From: Alphaproteobacteria bacterium
GTDB taxonomy: Bacteria > Pseudomonadota > Alphaproteobacteria > CACIAM-22H2
Assembly (NCBI GenBank): GCA_016869915.1
Contig: VGDA01000140.1
Coordinates: forward strand, 1-8,368
Length of the DNA stretch: 8,368 nucleotides
Reading direction: 5' to 3'
Part shown: piece by piece, positions 7,301 to 8,368 of the stretch
How the letters are laid out: every line of letters begins with the position of its first letter
Numbering within the stretch: the first letter of the stretch is position 1
Notes under the pieces: generated by a model
The model's input: the letters and a program-made list of their open reading frames with translations, nothing else
Databases searched by the model: none
What the model was told of the DNA's origin: nothing
Position numbers and translations under genes: made by a program

Positions 7301-8355
7301 TCGCTGCGCTCGCGCAGCTGGTCGGCGGCCTTGAGCATGTGGTCGGAGCCGCGACCCAGCGTGCGCGTCGCGACCTCGGCGCGGTCGGCGGCGATCGTTA
7401 CCGCGCCGCCGAAGCCCTCCGCCTCGCGGCGCAGCGTCTCGCCGACCTCGCGCGAGCGCTGCGCGGCGCGCTCCGCGACCTCGAGCGCGCGCTCGACCTC
7501 GGAGGCGAGGGCGGAGCGGATCTCGTCGACGCGCAGGCCCGAGCGCTCGGTGGCGAGGACGAGCTCGCGGCCGGTGGCGGCAAGGGAATCGCGGATCGCT
7601 GCGGCCGAGGCGGCACTGCGCTCGTTCACGGCGGCGAGCTCGTCGAGCTGCCGGCGCAGCGTCTCGGCGATGTCGCGCCCGCGTTGCTCTGCGAGCGAGG
7701 AGGCGTTGCCCATCGCCTCCGTCTGGGAGGCGAGCACGGCCTCGATGCCGTTGACCCGCGCGGCGAGCTGCGAGGCGCCGCGCTCGAGCTGCTCGGCGTG
7801 CCGGCGCAGCGCCGCCATGACCTGCATGACGCGCATCGACGACTGGTCCGACGTCGTCGCGAGGTCGCCGGCGTGGCGGGCGAGCGCGAGGCGGCTGTCG
7901 TCGAGGCGCGTGGCTGCGGCGTCGCTGGCCTCCGCGAAGAGCCGCGCCTGCTCCCGCAGGGCCGAGGCGAGCGAAGCGGCGCGCCCGCCGGCCGCGCCCT
8001 CGTCGGCGGTGAGCGCGGAAAGCTCCGCGCGCAGCGACGCCGCGACGCCGCGCACCTCGTCGCCGCGCGCGACGAAGGCGACCGCGAACCACAGCGCGGC
8101 AAGCGGGCTGGCGACCCCGATGACGATCAGCGCCTGCTCGTGCGCGCGTAGCGCCGCGAAGCCCGCCCAGCCGAGCTCGGCCGCGAGGTGGTGCAGCGCG
8201 AGGCCAATCCAGCACGCCGACAGCGCGCCCGCGCCCCAGGCGAGGCGGCGCGCCAGCGGCGCGGGGGCCAGCGGCGCGGGCGCCTCGAGCCGCCGCGAGG
8301 CCGGCCCGGCGGGCGGGAGGACGACGACCGTGTCGCGCTGTTCCGGGTAGGCCAT
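4318..8355 (-). CDS. Giant membrane-anchored coiled-coil protein (TipN-like architecture), 1345 aa
   Basis: Three parts are visible. Residues 1-99 hold a proline-rich basic cytoplasmic tail and two hydrophobic helices (about 38-58 and 75-96) joined by a short loop; arginines at 36-37 and 97 place both ends in the cytoplasm. Residues 100-1202 are a proline-free, tryptophan-free, Ala/Arg/Glu-rich helical rod built of about 44 units, nearly all 25 residues long. Residues 1219-1335 form a compact, less repetitive domain with GLNSLAIDLSR (1229-1239), GDRGVFVRRLL (1257-1267), KYQEDAEFRRHVDEYIRQFE (1280-1299) and FLTSDIGKLYMFL (1318-1330). The arrangement of two N-terminal membrane helices plus a long C-terminal coiled coil matches the Caulobacter polarity factor TipN, although this rod is much longer; database searches would also tend to hit apolipoprotein-like or chemotaxis-receptor coiled coils. 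The ATG at 8355 has AAGGA eight bases upstream. A scaffold or polarity role is inference. Confidence 0.9.
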   Translation of the reverse strand: MAYPEQRDTVVVLPPAGPASRRLEAPAPLAPAPLARRLAWGAGALSACWIGLALHHLAAELGWAGFAALRAHEQALIVIGVASPLAALWFAVAFVARGDEVRGVAASLRAELSALTADEGAAGGRAASLASALREQARLFAEASDAAATRLDDSRLALARHAGDLATTSDQSSMRVMQVMAALRRHAEQLERGASQLAARVNGIEAVLASQTEAMGNASSLAEQRGRDIAETLRRQLDELAAVNERSAASAAAIRDSLAATGRELVLATERSGLRVDEIRSALASEVERALEVAERAAQRSREVGETLRREAEGFGGAVTIAADRAEVATRTLGRGSDHMLKAADQLRERSEAMDAAFARDLANVARAADEAQARLERVGTSLREREGDIAALGQRTADAAQALGVETGALGGALERLATRAESAAESLRRQGAEIGGLADQTALRVRAAGEALRLEAREISETTTSGLSRLADLAAAIDARAGALAATTDHAVADSEARLARIGQGTEELGMRLRLHADHLAEAGDTLARRGGEAEGALRRQVEGVGAMVQRILSLAGEASDAAGQRIGAAEELFERVRRMGAAVEQMARNMMAEIARAQDRAGAAGAQLRQEADAMASGAEAALSRMRAAGEEFRGESRALHAGAEDFVQRAGGASAAVSQAIATAMAAAERAIAALGAQEDGLRQRIAGIEGAGLQAASRLDLAGAEAAERAQTLSAAADLAAKRLADLAGVAERRAQEVQINGALAQQQLREAGDSMRQRGVDLAAAADAARALMAHADVQLREQATGLAATLEAAAQRAAGLAAMMQAQSGGVAEAADGAGARLRAAMDALRAGAEQAAAAAEGATARSQGAGEAVQQQLQALGALSDAAMLKLQDHGEALRQRAGEMQRAASGVTERLDAAGRGFQAQVSDLALASDQALGRLAAIGDSVRARQGEMEAASEQSERRLSTLREALLGASGQVSEAAGRAAAQLQELGDGLARRASEIASAAEQAQGRVQSVDGALGMQERRLVETIDRASRMASDAAETLRMRAEEIAAGAANAIGRLGEAGDGCERGTREIADAAARALEEISAVGRALDQQATRMDSVGADARTAFEATAATIAARVDVAASSLDQAVQRVAQAGDALGRQASTLEDAAERSERRMTGIGTRLVEQAALLESASSRGEAVVQLALATLRERGAALTAAAEAARRAADDLAASKHDRRRGSFLRSSRFVVDGLNSLAIDLSRSFSPTLPERLMAAFVAGDRGVFVRRLLKLDPGGGGQMLRAKYQEDAEFRRHVDEYIRQFEALRAEAMKADPDAILTAAFLTSDIGKLYMFLAEAIDRPEGAGQPAA
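4750..8058 (-). repeat. Array of about 44 degenerate 25-codon (75-bp) repeats encoding the coiled-coil rod
   Basis: Reading the protein in 25-residue lines from residue 100 keeps the same pattern in register: position 1 is mostly Arg, 2 is Leu/Val/Ala, 5-6 is a small or hydrophobic residue then often Gly, 9 is Leu/Phe/Met/Val, 10 is often Arg, 12 Arg or Gln, 16 is Leu/Ile/Met/Val, and 19-20 are small. Registered examples begin at residues 125, 175, 200, 300, 325, 446, 578, 628, 878, 928, 978 and 1128. Exceptions are two 21-residue units (375-395 and 532-552) and one irregular stretch (496-531). The periodicity lives in the protein; the DNA copies have diverged well beyond simple tandem identity, indicating an old array under structural selection. 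Confidence 0.85.
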
Positions 8356-8363
8356 GGGCTCTG

Positions 8364-8368
8364 TCCTT
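8364..8368 (-). promoter_or_regulatory. Ribosome-binding site of the giant coiled-coil gene
   Basis: AAGGA on the minus strand, eight bases before the ATG at 8355, at the very edge of the window. It supports this start. Any promoter lies beyond the window. Confidence 0.6.

Noticed and set aside
4750..8058. Reading the repeated 75-bp pattern as a CRISPR array, minisatellite or recombination array.
   Set aside because: Repeat units are not identical at the DNA level and have no spacer/repeat alternation. The periodicity is at the protein level.
4313..8215. The open frame continuing upstream of the GNAT gene as a giant fusion.
   Set aside because: The upstream part is an out-of-frame shadow of the coiled-coil gene. 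GNAT homology starts at the ATG at 4312 and the domain is complete from there.
4382..8350. A 1322-codon plus-strand open frame, and a second of 1221 codons at 4486-8151, antisense to the coiled-coil gene.
   Set aside because: Both consist of Ala, Arg and Ser (or Ala, Arg, Gly and Leu) low-complexity sequence mirroring the repeat. There is no membrane anchor, domain or convincing start site.
4318..8355. Calling the coiled-coil protein a methyl-accepting chemotaxis protein, because it has two membrane helices and long helices.
   Set aside because: There is no periplasmic sensor between the helices (a loop of only about 15-20 residues), no HAMP domain, and no conserved signalling hairpin tip. 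The rod keeps a 25-residue period with a separate C-terminal domain.

Overview
The window is a GC-rich stretch of ordinary chromosomal character. It looks like a high-GC alphaproteobacterium, and my best guess is the Rhodospirillales/Acetobacteraceae area. That is inferred from codon bias, from the HyuA/HyuB type, and from a very long membrane-anchored coiled-coil protein whose architecture recalls TipN. I see no rRNA, tRNA, CRISPR array, insertion sequence, phage gene or integrase. Five genes fill almost all of it.

Layout: (1) 1-141, minus: the first 47 codons of a hydantoinase B (hyuB), cut by the window edge. (2) 161-2209, minus: complete hydantoinase A (hyuA), 19 bp upstream of hyuB and almost certainly in one operon with it; together they would form an ATP-dependent hydantoinase/oxoprolinase-type enzyme. 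(3) 2210-2515: a divergent intergenic region with a nine-base G tract in the hyuA ribosome-binding region and a 113-bp tandem duplication over the 5' end of the next gene. (4) 2516-3760, plus: a secreted CapA-family (PGA_cap) phosphoesterase-like protein starting at TTG. (5) 3779-4312, minus: a GNAT acetyltransferase of the phosphinothricin/methionine-sulfoximine type, convergent with capA. (6) 4318-8355, minus: a 1345-residue protein with two N-terminal membrane helices, about 1100 proline-free residues of coiled coil, and a compact C-terminal domain. The GNAT gene starts 5 bp after it, so the two are probably co-transcribed.

The strongest unusual signal is in the giant protein. Its whole rod can be laid out by hand as about 44 consecutive units, nearly all exactly 25 residues long, starting immediately after the second membrane helix. 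Each 25-residue unit fits seven core positions spaced 3-4-4-3-4-3-4, that is, one hendecad plus two heptads. The protein reads as a membrane-tethered rod of defined pitch, potentially about 160 nm long, carrying a terminal domain. The second signal is the recent-looking 113-bp tandem duplication at the capA start. It leaves a truncated 38-codon copy of the signal-peptide region whose stop codon overlaps the intact TTG start in the tetranucleotide TTGA.

The three groups (hyuAB, capA, GNAT plus coiled-coil protein) show no obvious shared pathway. Very long open frames antisense to hyuA and to the coiled-coil gene are composition artefacts, not genes.
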